A stretch of 21,604 nt of DNA from Cladosporium sp. IMV 00045 (GCA_001931905.2 MSJI02000317.1:1-21604); one strand, 5' to 3'. Shown: positions 1 through 9,697, counted from the stretch's first letter. Numbers and translations: made by a program. Notes: a model not told the origin generated them from the sequence alone.

Positions 1-1085
1 TGTTGGTCTGCCCTTGGCCATCTTGATCTGGAGCGCGAGAGTAGCTAAGCAGCATTCACGATTGATTGACAGAGGCAGTGTCAGTGGAAACATCCGGCAA
101 CGTCGCATAAGGTTACGACGAGCCGAGTTCTGTACCAGACGTCCCAGGTACAAGTCCTATGACTCGATGCTTGCATAATCGCAAAGAATGTGATGATCGC
201 GTTGTTAGGTGATAACGGACTATACAAGATATCGCCGCTGAAAGATGCTCTCCGCAGCAACCGACGACAAATGCGCGCCCTGTCGCAACTGTGTCTGCCT
301 CCGGACATTCCGGTGCTTGGGGACACGACGCCTATCTCCATACTGTACTCGAACGGCTCGTTACATGACTACAAATGGAAATATGGAATTCAGGTGATTG
401 TCACGACCAACTAGATTGTCAAGGATGGGGCGAGGAGGGTACCGTGGAATTCCATAACATCAAGTGAGCGATCCCAAAAACAGACACCGTTGGCGTTGTT
501 ATTCCAGGCAACGTTTGGGAGGAGGAACATGCTGTGCCTCAGCCTTGCGAACGAGGAGGCGGGGTAGAGAGTACCTTTGTTAGCTCGCGTGTTTGCCCAC
601 CGCCTTGCCGCCAGACGCAGGCCGCCCCGTGGTGCGAGGCGCGCAGGATGCGCGAATAGGGTACCAAGGGTCCAAGGCGTCCAGAGGTGTTCTGTAACGG
701 CCGAAGGTGGTGGTGTTGGTGGTGGTGGTTGCTGGTGATGCGCAGCAAGCGCTTCTGCAGGCCGGCGCGCGGGCATACCGTATACGGAGTTGCAGGGATG
801 GCTGGTATGCGAAGGCGTTCGCTGCGACACATGGCTTCGGGTGCAGGGTTCCGCTCGGGCCTTGCTCTTCAGGTGGTGGTGATGTTGCTCGCTGCCCCAT
901 ATGTGACCTGAGCAACAGTACGTGCCTTGATATATTGAGCATGCATGCCCCCCGATGTCTGGTCTGCCTTCTCTCTGATATCAGCCTTCTCTTCTCGAAC
1001 GATTGACACAAGCGAGCTTACTACTACTTCTCATACCCTTTGGACATACTCCTTGTAATCGGCGATCGACCATTCACTCGACAAC
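1..1085. other. Gene-free left flank and bZIP upstream region
   Basis: No reading frame here resembles a family I know. The longer open frames on both strands overlap each other and the longer ones on the minus strand are proline/histidine-rich by virtue of a TGG-type repeat near 706-737. The last part is presumably promoter and leader of the bZIP gene. Two ATG codons at 941 and 945 open short frames that end before (1006) or just before (1058) the bZIP start and could act as upstream ORFs if the transcript begins that far up. Confidence 0.5.
706..737 (+). repeat. Imperfect TGG/GGT microsatellite
   Basis: A short, interrupted run of GGT/TGG triplets. On the opposite strand it reads as proline or histidine runs, which explains the length of several spurious open frames around it. 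Simple-sequence DNA with no further function visible. Confidence 0.7.
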
Positions 1086-1975
1086 ATGTACGATCGACCG
1101 GCGATGTCTCGCCATTCAACGTACTCATACCCACCTCAATACGCAGCCCAGCCCGAGCTGCCCAAACAATATCCCACAGCACACAGCACGAGCAGTGCCT
1201 TCAGCGCCAGTGCGAACCCCAATGAGGACTGGACCAAGATTTCAGATCTTGCTGAACGCAGGAGGATACAGAACCGGATCGCTCAACGCAACTACCGTAT
1301 GTATTCAACTTACACGTCTTCATCGACAATTGTACTAACAACCTCTCAGGCAAGAAGCTGAAGAAGCGTCTGGAAGACCTCGAACGTCGTGCAGGATCCA
1401 GCTCCGCATCTCCTGAACAACAGCCCGTCGAACTCGCAAGATCAGATTCAGCCATGTCAACCCGCGTAGGCTCCAGCAATGCCTCCAGGCCACGATCAAC
1501 AAGCAGTCAATTGCGAAGGGACCAGACTCCTGAAGTGTTAGCACAGCAATACGTTCTTCCTTCCTCAGAAGATCGCGGCATGTTCTCGCAGCAATACACT
1601 CGTCAACTCTCAACTTCGCCACCTCCATTCTCCTACCACTCTCTGGCAACGAGTGAAGGCGCCAACTACACCGCATACCCACAGTCCAATGCATACTGCA
1701 ACATGCCGCACACCATGGACATTCCCCTCTACCATTCATACGTCCAGCCAATGCACCACGCCTACCCCAATGGCATGGCAACCCCACCGATCAAACAAGA
1801 GTTCTACCCCGACGAAGAGATCAACCCGTTCTCCATGAGCTACGCATCGATTGCCGGCGTCGACGTGAGCACGACTGTTGCCCCGTCCTATCAAGACGTC
1901 TCGGCTGCCTATGTGAGTACCACCACAGCTCACCCGCCTATCCCGTACGCACGAAGCCACAGCTTCCCGCATTAA
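1086..1975 (+). CDS. bZIP transcription factor, fungal AP-1-like, short zipper
   Basis: Two exons, 1086-1296 and 1350-1975, give 278 residues. The intron (1297-1349) has donor GTATGT, branch TACTAAC and acceptor CTCAG, and it splits the basic region. A serine/tyrosine-rich N-terminus leads into the basic region at about residues 55-84 (ERRRIQNRIAQRNYR then KKLKKRLEDLERR), which carries the N-x-x-A-x-x-x-x-R signature that contacts DNA. The zipper is very short: leucines at about 74, 78 and 81 are followed by Gly/Ser-rich sequence. The long C-terminal half is rich in Ser, Pro, Tyr and His, as expected of a disordered activation region, and contains a PPIKQEFYP stretch. It should be a nuclear sequence-specific regulator. 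Its targets cannot be read from sequence. The start is the first ATG after an in-frame leader and gives the usual N-terminus of this fungal subgroup. Confidence 0.88.
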
Positions 1976-4092
1976 CGGGGTGGATTCGGGGCTGAGTCAC
2001 CTCGGAGATACGAAAGAACCGGCGCTGATTGCGAGACCAGAAACCCTCGCTGTCGGATTCGCTTGAGCATCGCTCGCCGCCCGACAATACGGTGTTTCCG
2101 CGCACGCCGTCGTCGATGCCGAGGACGCCGCCTATGCACTTCTACGACCGCAATTAAGGCTGTGCAATACATGTGCACATGCCGTTCAGTCTTTCTCTCT
2201 TTCTTTGTTTATTACGATGGACGATTTTACGAGGACCACTGCAGCGATATTCTGTTTCGTTATTTTTCTTTTCTTTCACTACTTGTTTCTCAGCGTCGTC
2301 ATTCAGACGCGCTTACTAGACTATGGACAAAATTACGACCACGGGTCATCAACAGCAACGGTGCTATCGGAGTTACTTGACTTTTTTAATGCTACGGCTG
2401 AAAAGCCAGTTGAGACGATCGAACAGACACTCAGAGAGCAGGGAACAGGTTCTGGACGCTCGCTTTCCTCGAAAGGATGCGTTACCTCAATGGATGGGAA
2501 CGAAGGGCCGCGTGGACACCAGCTTCGGCTGGGCAATGCAGTTTAGCATCCTGTACTGAAACAGAATAATGAAGCTGTTGGACACGAACCGATGGATCCC
2601 AATGCATCAATCTAGCTTTTTTCCCGCGGTTCCATTCCGATTGACGTCTTGATGGTGGAGTTCAGAAGGCCAGACCAGTTCACGAGTAGCTTGACGGCTA
2701 ATCGCCTCCTTAGTGCAGAGTTTAATTCAGGTCTATCTGTTTACCTCCTCCAATCACTCCAAAACTCTCACTGTACCAGAGTTGAATTGTCTGCTGTTTC
2801 GTCTTGGAGGGCCAACCAAGCCCTCGGCCTGCTCGGAGCCCTCTTTCGTAGTTCGTTGCGCCCTTTGGCTGCCGCGATGGCGAGATGGGTTTGCTTGTCT
2901 CCTTCTCCGCTCGCAACTCAGCCCCGAAATGCCGCAGTAACATCGGAAAGTAGGTTCACGTTGCGCCTTCAATCCTACCACAGCCTCATGGGCTGTATGC
3001 TTTGCACACTTCTCGGCCGAGTAGGGTTTCCGCGACGGATTTCCTCTTCAGCCTTGAAACCGGCGAAATGACCTCACGCAGGAGTCGTCGCACAGCATCA
3101 AAACCACACAAGTACACGCAATCCTCCAAGGCTGAAAGGCAACTACTCTGCTCGCAGGCAGCACGTTTTCCCTCTGCCTATGCCGGCTGGACGGCAGGCA
3201 AAACGGGATTTGTCACTTCGTAACGCCGATGGAACAGGTCCTAGGCAGGTGTACTGACGACGCCGTACCGCGACCAACCCTGCGAAAGGCAGAATCGCCA
3301 GGCTCCCAAGTCTGGACGGAAGCGGGTTGGAGAGGAGGAGTCGCAAGTTCTTTCGCAAGGAATCGCTCCGCCTGTTACCTTTGACTTTTCCATGCCGCTT
3401 TCGCTTCCCCATGCCGGCTGGCGCGCGAACGCCTGCGCATCCGCACCACATTCGCAGCGCATGGTGCAAGAGGCAGACGCCACAACTATAGGCGAAAGCG
3501 GGCGCCTGCGCTGGCGAGCGTATTGGGGGCCAAGCAGTGCCCGCCTCCGTTGCGTGCTGGTTTCATTTCGCGTAGCAGAGTGGATTATTCTACGTGCTGC
3601 GCCGATGCGCCTAGCATTTTAATGAGCGAGGAAGGATGGAGAGCGCACCATTCATCCGTTTTGGTCAGTCGCTCTGGTCTCGCGTTGATGCGTCAGCAGT
3701 TTATTAATCATCGTCAGATACCAGTCTGCCCTCTTTCTGCCGGCGTGGGCAAGCGGCCACCGTCGGCACTGGCCGGTCATGACTCGCGAGGGAAAGACGG
3801 ATCTGCACAATTCACTAACCACATATAGCCCCTCAACGACCAAGCCTGGTCGCCACCATACCTTTTGTTGCTTTGTTGCTTGTGAATGCGGGGAGACGGG
3901 CTCGTAGCTACTCACGGTACTATTGCGTGTTGAGCTCATACCATACATACTCTGCAGCTGCGTCTTGCTGGGGAGAGCCACCGTCCGCACGTGTTAGCCA
4001 CTCGGACCAATACCGTTTCTCCGCGCTCAGAAGATAGCGAGAGCCTGGAACGATACCACCTCGCCTCTTCCGCGTTATCTACAGAGTAAACC
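1976..4092. other. 2.1-kb stretch without a supported gene
   Basis: Open frames of 60-140 codons exist on both strands, but none has recognisable domains, convincing start context or splice structure. The right end should hold the promoter of the CIA30-like gene. I see no transposon termini or long repeats. Confidence 0.5.
3988..3993. promoter_or_regulatory. CACGTG E-box in the CIA30 upstream region
   Basis: A perfect CACGTG palindrome lies about 100 bp before the CIA30-like start codon. In fungi such sites are bound by bHLH proteins of the Cbf1/USF type. A single hexamer can occur by chance, so this is only a candidate. Confidence 0.25.
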
Positions 4093-5351
4093 ATGGCCTT
4101 TTCAGCGGGACACGAGAAGAAGTCTAGCCTGGTGCTTTTCGGCGGCGATAAGTACGTTCTCCTCCCTATGTACCACGATTACCATGCGCCGGATGCCGCA
4201 CGGCTCGCATCCTCGCTGCATTTCCCACGTGGCCACGCCCCTCGCTTCCTCGGCTCGGTGATCAAGAAGGTGTTCTCGTTACTAATCACAACTTCTTCTT
4301 CGCTTGTGTAGGGAGTGGCGTGAAGATGACTGGACGGCAAGTGACGATCGGGTGAGAGGGGGCAAGTCGCAGGTATGTCGTGCGCCAGAGTACCAGAACA
4401 ACGCGCGGTGGAGGTGGCATCGCACCACATCGTCATGAGTTTCGGACACGGGAACTGATCATCGGGCGGAACAGAGCTATCTCGTGCGCGACGAGAAGAA
4501 TGCTCGCTTTTACGGCAACTTGGACATCAAGACTCTCGGCGGCGCCGGCTTCGCATCGCAGCGCACCGTCGGCGAGGACAGGAGTTGGGATTTGTCCGGC
4601 TATGCTGGCATACAGCTCAACATTGCCAAGGGCGACAGTGAGTTCTTGCCGTCGCGTCGATGTGCCTTTGAAGGGAGCTTTCGAGCTCTATGTGAGACGA
4701 AACTGACCCTTTGACCGCAGAGAAGCGTTATACCCTGATCTTGAAGGACACACTCCTCGCCCGTAACCCAGACAATGGCCGCGAACAAGCAACCATTTCT
4801 TGGGAATGTGACTTCGACCTCCCTCCGCAGACCGTGCCTGGTGACGCCAAGGATCGGTCCATCTTCATTCCGTGGAATAGCCTCAATCCGACATACCGCG
4901 GCAAGCTGAAGAAAGATGCTGAGCCAATCGATCTGAAGAAGATCAAGAGGTTCAGTATCATGATGAGAAGGTGGGTCGTGGCTGTTGACACATTTCATGC
5001 ACTTCATCCTTGCTGACACCAAATCCTAGCTTCTTTGGCACACAAGAAGGAGACTTTAGCCTGACGATTCGATCCATCGAAGCAGTACCGCATGCGCCTC
5101 CGCCGTCGGTTGCGCCGACTGTCGATTCTGATCTGAGCAAACTGGAGAAGGGTCCTTCTGATGAAAATCAAGAGGCAACATACCGCTCAGTGCTTGTAAG
5201 TAACGCTGATGGCTGAAACCATGATGCCTTTTATACTAACACTCGAATCTAGCAGACTGGTCGCTTCTGGCGTTATCTACAGTATTCACTGCTGGCACTA
5301 TTCGTCACCTGTCTAGTCGTCAAGCCGACAATGCACTGCCTTGGTAGGTAA
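4093..5351 (+). CDS. CIA30 family protein (complex I intermediate-associated protein 30-like)
   Basis: Six exons (4093-4151, 4312-4372, 4475-4637, 4721-4970, 5030-5195, 5253-5351) give 265 residues. The CIA30 domain covers about residues 15-215. Its hallmarks are all present: FGGDK followed by WTASDDRVRGGKSQ (27-40), GNLDIKTLGGAGFASQRT, DLSGYAGIQLNI, KRYTLILKD, the ISWECDF strand, DLKKIKRFSIMMRSFF and GDFSLTIRSI. In Neurospora CIA30 is a chaperone for assembly of mitochondrial complex I. Many fungi also carry short cytosolic or ER paralogues, and no clear mitochondrial presequence is visible here. The introns have good signals, e.g. GTACGT, GTATGT, GTGAGT and GTAAGT donors. The last exon adds 32 residues, including a hydrophobic run (YSLLALFVTCLVV). 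Without that splice the protein would end at 5216. The start follows an AAACC Kozak-like context. Confidence 0.85.
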
Positions 5352-5549
5352 TAAGAAGGGAAACATCGCTGGCAGCCAGAGATCAAAAGCGATCATCTTG
5401 CAACAGCATGGTCAGAAGTCATCATAATGAAGCTACATAAATGCAATCAATCAGACTGAAATAGCTGTATACCTTACACACATCAATCATTGCAAGACTT
5501 CAAAGCACGATATCAAAAGGGCCGGATCAATGGAACAACGCAGTTAACA

Positions 5550-5570
5550 CAAGCAGGCTAAGCCTGCTTG
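5550..5570. repeat. 10-bp inverted repeat, one-base centre
   Basis: The arms CAAGCAGGCT and AGCCTGCTTG are exact reverse complements around a single A. It lies about 200 bp after the CIA30-like stop codon, so it could form an RNA hairpin in a long 3' UTR or be a dimeric protein-binding site. Nothing in the sequence decides between these. Confidence 0.6.
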
Positions 5571-5770
5571 GACGCGGAATTGGATCTCATACCAGACTCC
5601 GAGGTTGTCGCATATCTCGCGATGATCTCCGCATACTCCATGTTCTAAAACACACCGTCGTGGATCTCCAGCAGCTTTGACGGAACTCCACAACGTGCTT
5701 TCCACCAATCAACTACTTCCAAATGTACTATACATGAAGCCGACTGTTTAAAACAACTTTTTCCAAATGA
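5558..5770 (-). pseudogene. Possible relic of an unrecognised coding sequence
   Basis: One minus-strand frame runs from just after a TGA (5771-5773) to a TAG (5558-5560), interrupted only by a TAG at 5645-5647. The peptide on both sides looks protein-like: VVDWWKARCGVPSKLLEIHD before the stop and NMEYAEIIARYATT after it. There is no ATG in this frame and no upstream exon I can find. It may be the 3' remnant of a gene whose front has been lost. I do not recognise the family, and chance is a real alternative for so short a stretch. Confidence 0.25.
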
Positions 5771-5941
5771 TCAACTCCTCACTTGTAACTACATGGCGGA
5801 TTAATTCGACCGATGGTTTGCGTTGTTGTGGAGTTTCACGTTGTATCTAACTCATACATAAACAACAAGAATGGGTATACCATCGTTCTTTTCAACCCAA
5901 TATTTCAAAGAACTCAACCGCGAATCAAATATCATCAAACC

Positions 5942-7012
5942 ATGCGGTTTCTACCTCTTCTCCTTAATCTTGCCGCCCTCGCCCTAGCCGGCAGTCGTAC
6001 AACAGCACCTTCCGGTGCTCTAACCGTCGGCGCCGGCCAAAGGTACAGCAGCATCTCCAAGGCGGTGTCTGCACTTTCACTCACTTCCACCACTGAGCAA
6101 ACCATCTTCATCCACCCGGGCACCTACCAAGAGCAAGTCTACATCCCCAAGCTCAAAGGTCCCTTGACCGTGTATGGGTACACGAAAGACGACACGTCGT
6201 ACACCGCGAACCAAGTCACCATCGTCGCGTCTGAAAGCCAGAAATCGCAGCCGAACAATGATGCCACGGCCACTTTGAGAGTCTGGACCAGTGACTTCAA
6301 ACTGTACAATGTCAACGTCAAGAACGCGTTCGGGCAGGGCTCGCAAGCTGTTGCTGTGAGTGCGGCCGCAGGTGTAAGTCCACCCTTCCTCTGAGCAACA
6401 GCCTCATCGTAACTCCAATCGAAGAAACGTCCCATACTAATACCCACGATCGAACAGCAACAAGGCTACTACGGCTGCTCTCTCACCGGCTACCAAGACA
6501 CGCTGCTCGCGAACGAGGGCACGCAAATCTACGCCAAAACCTACATCGAGGGCGCCACGGACTTCATCTTCGGGCAGCGCGCGCAGGCCTGGTTCGAGCA
6601 GTGCACCATCGGCGTCGTGGCCGCGTCCAAAGGCTGGGTGACTGCTTCCGGGCGCTCGAGCGACGACGCCGGCTGGTACGTCATCAACAAGTCGCGCGTG
6701 GGCGCCGCGCCGGGGAACTCGGTCAAGGACGGCGCGTACTACCTCGGAAGGCCGTGGAGGAATTATGCTAGGGTTGTGTTTCAGCAGACGGAGATGTCGA
6801 AGGCCATCAATGCGGCTGGGTGGAGTGTTTGGAATGAGGGCGATGAGAGGACGGATAAGGTCTATTTCGCGGAGAGTGGGAACACGGGCGGTGGTGCGAG
6901 TGGGAGTAGGGCGCCGTTTTCGAAGAAGATTGCCAGCCCGGTTAAGATTGAGACGGTGCTTGGGGCTGGGTATGCCAGTGCCAAGTATGTCGATGCTAAG
7001 TATCTGAAATGA
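5942..7012 (+). CDS. Secreted pectin methylesterase (pectinesterase, CE8)
   Basis: Two exons, 5942-6373 and 6458-7012, give 328 residues. The intron has donor GTAAGT, branch TACTAAT and acceptor ACAG. A signal peptide (MRFLPLLLNLAALALAG) points to secretion. The right-handed beta-helix domain shows every CE8 signature: the oxyanion glutamine in GSQAVAV (Q135), GYQDTLL with Q157 and the general acid D158, the nucleophile D179 in ATDFIFG, and R242/W244 in YYLGRPWRNY. The enzyme removes methyl esters from homogalacturonan, releasing methanol and exposing pectin to polygalacturonases and lyases. The length fits single-domain fungal enzymes with no pro-region or CBM. The ATG at 5942 was chosen because it begins the signal peptide in a CAAACC context. 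The in-frame ATG at 5813 would bury that signal. This gene suggests a plant-associated or plant-litter lifestyle. Confidence 0.95.
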
Positions 7013-7100
7013 TAGCCTGGAGACGGTATCAATAGCAAAGGCTTGATCGTATAGTCATGTCTACATGTGCCATGAGACCACGACCATACCTTCAGACGAT

Positions 7101-7864
7101 TTACATGAAGTCGTCCAGAAAGTCCTCGTCTCGGTCCTGGTTGCTGCTCGCCATCATCTGGTCCTCCGTGTGGATGTCGTCGTACATGTGTTCCTTCTGC
7201 CATTTGAGTCTCTGGCGCTCCTCGGCCAATTCGGCGTCCTTCTTCTTCTGTGCGCGAAGAACAGCGTTAGTAATAGATCCAGGCTATAATCGTAATACAG
7301 AGCAAATGGACCTACCCTCTCTTGCTGCGCAATCCTGTCCACCTTCCTCAACTCCTTCTCCCTGTCTTCTTTCTCCTGCCTTAGATCCGGGTGCTTCTCC
7401 ACCTTGGTCTTGTTCAAGCGGTTGACAATCGCATTCTCACGCTGACTGACATACACCCTCTTGACGAGCTTGTTGTCCTTGAAGCCCACCTGGCCCGTGG
7501 CCATGGAGCCATCCTTCTTGAGGTTCGACCAAGGCGTGTAAATGATCGTGACATTGTCCTTCTTGTTGCCCTCGATCGAGTTGGCCTTGGTGAGCTGCGC
7601 GCAGTCGGTGAGCAGCTCCTCGGGAATCTCCGACCACTTTTCGTTGTCGCGCATGCGCAGGTAGATGTGCGCGGAGCTCAGGTTGTCGACGTGGAACCAG
7701 ACGTCTTCTGGCCAGCCGTGCGCGATCAGGTCCTCATCTCTCCCAAGATGTCAGCTTTGGGTGTCATATCAATCGTGGATGGGGTTCGCACTCTCTACTT
7801 TGTCCTTGCCCACGTAAATGTATGCGGACGGCTTGACGACGTTGCTGGTGAAATAGTAGACCAT
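7101..7864 (-). CDS. CCDC25/Jlp2-like protein with NFACT-R (DUF814) domain
   Basis: Three exons on the minus strand (7864-7792, 7737-7316, 7247-7101) encode 213 residues, close to human CCDC25 (about 208). The N-terminal NFACT-R domain begins [20 protein letters not shown] and continues with [20 protein letters not shown], then the near-invariant block of this family: [28 protein letters not shown] and [11 protein letters not shown] charged coiled coil follows ([17 protein letters not shown]) and the end is acidic, [15 protein letters not shown]. The yeast relative is Jlp2. Related NFACT-R domains occur in Rqc2/NEMF of ribosome quality control. The biochemical role in fungi is not settled. 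The first intron acceptor was set at 7739-7738 because it restores the family sequence KVENEDLI. The gene is divergent from EMC5. Confidence 0.93.
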
Positions 7865-8072
7865 TGTGACGGGTATTTCGCGTCGATGTTGTGGAAAATG
7901 GAGGCGGTTATCTTTTTTCGCCGTCCACTGGAAATGCGCCGGTGGCATGTGAAGTGGAGGGCTTGTGCGGCGGTCGCTTGCTCCGCGCAGCTTCCAACAA
8001 GCAACGTCAGAACAAGGAACCCTACAATTGAACGAACACACCCAAACCTCCAAATACCTGCAATTCGCAGCC
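7865..8072. promoter_or_regulatory. Shared divergent promoter of CCDC25-like and EMC5 genes
   Basis: Only 208 bp separate the two divergent start codons, so both promoters and leaders must lie here. I see no strong TATA box. The EMC5 side is AC-rich just before its start, as is common in fungal leaders. Confidence 0.6.
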
Positions 8073-8550
8073 ATGGCCTTCCTCGCAAGTCTGCTCAACA
8101 TTGTGGGCATTGTCTTCCTATCCCATGCGTTCGTCCACCAATTGCAAAACCCCATCTCATCCTCATACTAACCCACCTCCCAGCGTCTACAGCGCCTACG
8201 AACACTCCCTCCTCGCCTCCGCCGCCTCGACACCCTCCCTCCGCCTCCCAAACGAGTCAGACCCCAAACTGAGCCTCCCCATCGACATCGCACTGGAAAC
8301 GCTGTTCTCCGTCCTCCTCCTCTGCGTCGGCGTGGTCCTCTCAAGCCCCGATCTCAAACCAATCCAATGGAGCGCATGGGCCGGCAATCTGGAGCGCAGC
8401 AAGCAGGCTAGAGTCGTTCACGAGGCCGGTGTTGCTGCTGGCAACCCTTACGCGCAGCTCGAGGAGAGGCCTGGGTTTTGGGACCCGAGAGGCGCGAAGA
8501 AGGCTTTTGGATTGTGGGTTACGGAGGGCGCGAAGAGTGGGAGCTCGTGA
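8073..8550 (+). CDS. EMC5: ER membrane protein complex subunit 5 (EMC5/MMgT family)
   Basis: Two exons, 8073-8128 and 8184-8550, give 140 residues. The 55-nt intron has donor GTTCGT, branch ATACTAAC and acceptor CCCAG. The family pattern is clear. A first membrane segment (about residues 5-19) runs into VYSAYEHSLL, a short loop follows, and LPIDIALETL begins a second membrane segment (about 53-72) ending VVLSSPDLKPI. The C-terminal tail is hydrophilic with a conserved-looking FWDPRGAKKAFGLW stretch. EMC5 is a core subunit of the ER membrane complex, which inserts tail-anchored and multi-pass proteins. The mammalian form was first described as the magnesium transporter MMgT1. The fungal tail is longer than that of yeast-like forms, which fits filamentous fungi. 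Confidence 0.9.
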
Positions 8551-9155
8551 AGGGATAAAAGTGGAGGGCAGATGTTACTTTGTGGATAGACGCTGTCGAT
8601 CTTGAAAATTATGGTTGAATACAATGGATATGCCATACGAACAGCCATGAAGGGTTTCACTTTGCCTTTGCTAACGTTGAAATTGGCTACGATTGAGTGA
8701 AATCACAAGTAATCTTGAACAACAGGCAGGGCCTTGGAAGTAAGTGGTAATTTTCAGACATCTGTTCCTAGCTGTGAAGTCTTGCCAGCTTGATAGGTGA
8801 TCCGGCGAAGAGCGGATGCTGTGGTGTTTGTGATTCTCTTACTCGGTCCTTGCAACTTATCGTGATCGTCCATTCTAGGGTGCTACGCAGACGAATTGGA
8901 ATCTCAGACGAACTGAAAGTGCGGTAATCCATCTGATAAGAAGCTCATGGCTTTGCGTGACAGTGGAAACACTTTCCGCCAGAGGATCCACTCTAGCATA
9001 TCGAATGCTATCTATGAAAATGATTCCTCCCATGCAAAGATTCCGAACTCTCCTTGAACGCCTGTAACTGTTTTCCAGAACGTACGCCTGGCCTTCGCCA
9101 TGCCAATTCGCTCCAACGCAGCAAATGAAAGTCACGACCCACATCTTGCTCTCCA
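8551..9155. other. Convergent intergenic region, no gene seen
   Basis: This is the 3' side of both EMC5 (+) and the small conserved gene on the minus strand. A minus-strand open frame covers much of it but has no family resemblance and overlaps the 3' UTR of that small gene. Nothing else stands out. Confidence 0.5.
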
Positions 9156-9697
9156 TCATTTGATGTCCCCGAGCAAGACAGACTGCTCCTTATCGGCAAC
9201 GTCCAGAGGGTCACCAAAACGGCCTGAAGTACATAGGTCAGCGTTGGATCCATCTAAAGCACTTGCCCAGATCACCATCCAGACTGAAAGCACTCACACT
9301 TGACCATTGCATCCTTGTGCACCAACCCATCCCAAGCCTTGTTCATCTCGTCAAAGGCCTTCTTATTGCTCCAAGAATAACCCGGCTCATCCTCCGCACG
9401 CGTCCAGCGGTATCCACTGCCATTGTGCGTCTTTACCGGCTTGCCAGCGTTGGGCATGTTCTCGACTTCGTCTTCCTCAGCACCGTTCGTGAGAGCGCCG
9501 TGAGGGCGCTTGCCGTTCGAGTTCGCAATGTAGGAGCCGGATGCGGCGGTGGGCATGGTGAGGGATGCTTGCGATTCGCTTGGACTGAAAGTGGGTGGGG
9601 ATGATGTCGCTTCTGGATCGGTGGGAGCTGGGGAGCAGTGGGTCAGTACATACTGTTGAGCATCACATGGAGGGAGTCTTGTAGCCTTACTTGACAT
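9156..9697 (-). CDS. Small conserved fungal protein with a 7-nt first exon
   Basis: Three exons on the minus strand (9697-9691, 9627-9298, 9223-9156) encode 134 residues. Exon 1 is only 7 nt (Met, Ser and one base). Its donor is GTAAGG, with branch CTGAC and acceptor CCCCAG, and it joins to give MSTPTDPEATS. A Ser/Pro-rich disordered N-terminal half is followed by an ordered block, KPVKTHNGSGYRWTRAEDEP, then GYSWSNKKAFDEMNKAWDGL and, after the second intron (donor GTGAGT, acceptor CTTCAG), CRFGDPLDVADK. The second splice was fixed by this FGDPxDVAD ending, which the alternative donor destroys. The block looks like one found in many ascomycete proteins, sometimes labelled Mrp8-like, but I cannot vouch for that name and assign no function. 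It is divergent from the SUZ gene. Confidence 0.72.

Larger units (their letters stand above)
5352..5941. other. Intergenic region before the pectinesterase, with a possible coding relic
   Basis: No intact gene. It contains a near-perfect palindrome (5550-5570) and, on the minus strand, an open frame broken by one stop (5558-5770). The right end is AT-richer and must include the pectinesterase promoter. One GTGGAG (5828-5833) fits the CreA carbon-repression consensus SYGGRG, but a single hit is near chance level. Confidence 0.45.

Noticed and set aside
190..414. A 74-codon plus-strand frame near the left edge
   Set aside because: No recognisable domain, no splice partners, and it overlaps equally open frames on the other strand.
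3863..3880. A tandem TTGTTGCT doublet upstream of the CIA30-like gene
   Set aside because: Two copies of an 8-mer are too little to call a functional repeat.
5813..5941. An in-frame N-terminal extension of the pectinesterase
   Set aside because: It would place 43 residues before a clear signal peptide, and the ATG at 5942 has a better context and gives a normal secreted enzyme.
7154..7315. Read-through of CCDC25-like exon 2 into a longer Arg/Thr-rich tail
   Set aside because: The donor GTAGGT, branch TACTAAC and acceptor CACAG give a third exon ending in the family's SSNQDRD and DDFM sequence. The read-through tail is intron translated.
7391..8272. A 293-codon plus-strand open frame
   Set aside because: It is antisense to exons 1-2 of the CCDC25/Jlp2-like gene and runs into EMC5. 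The minus-strand reading has clear family sequence, so this frame is a shadow.
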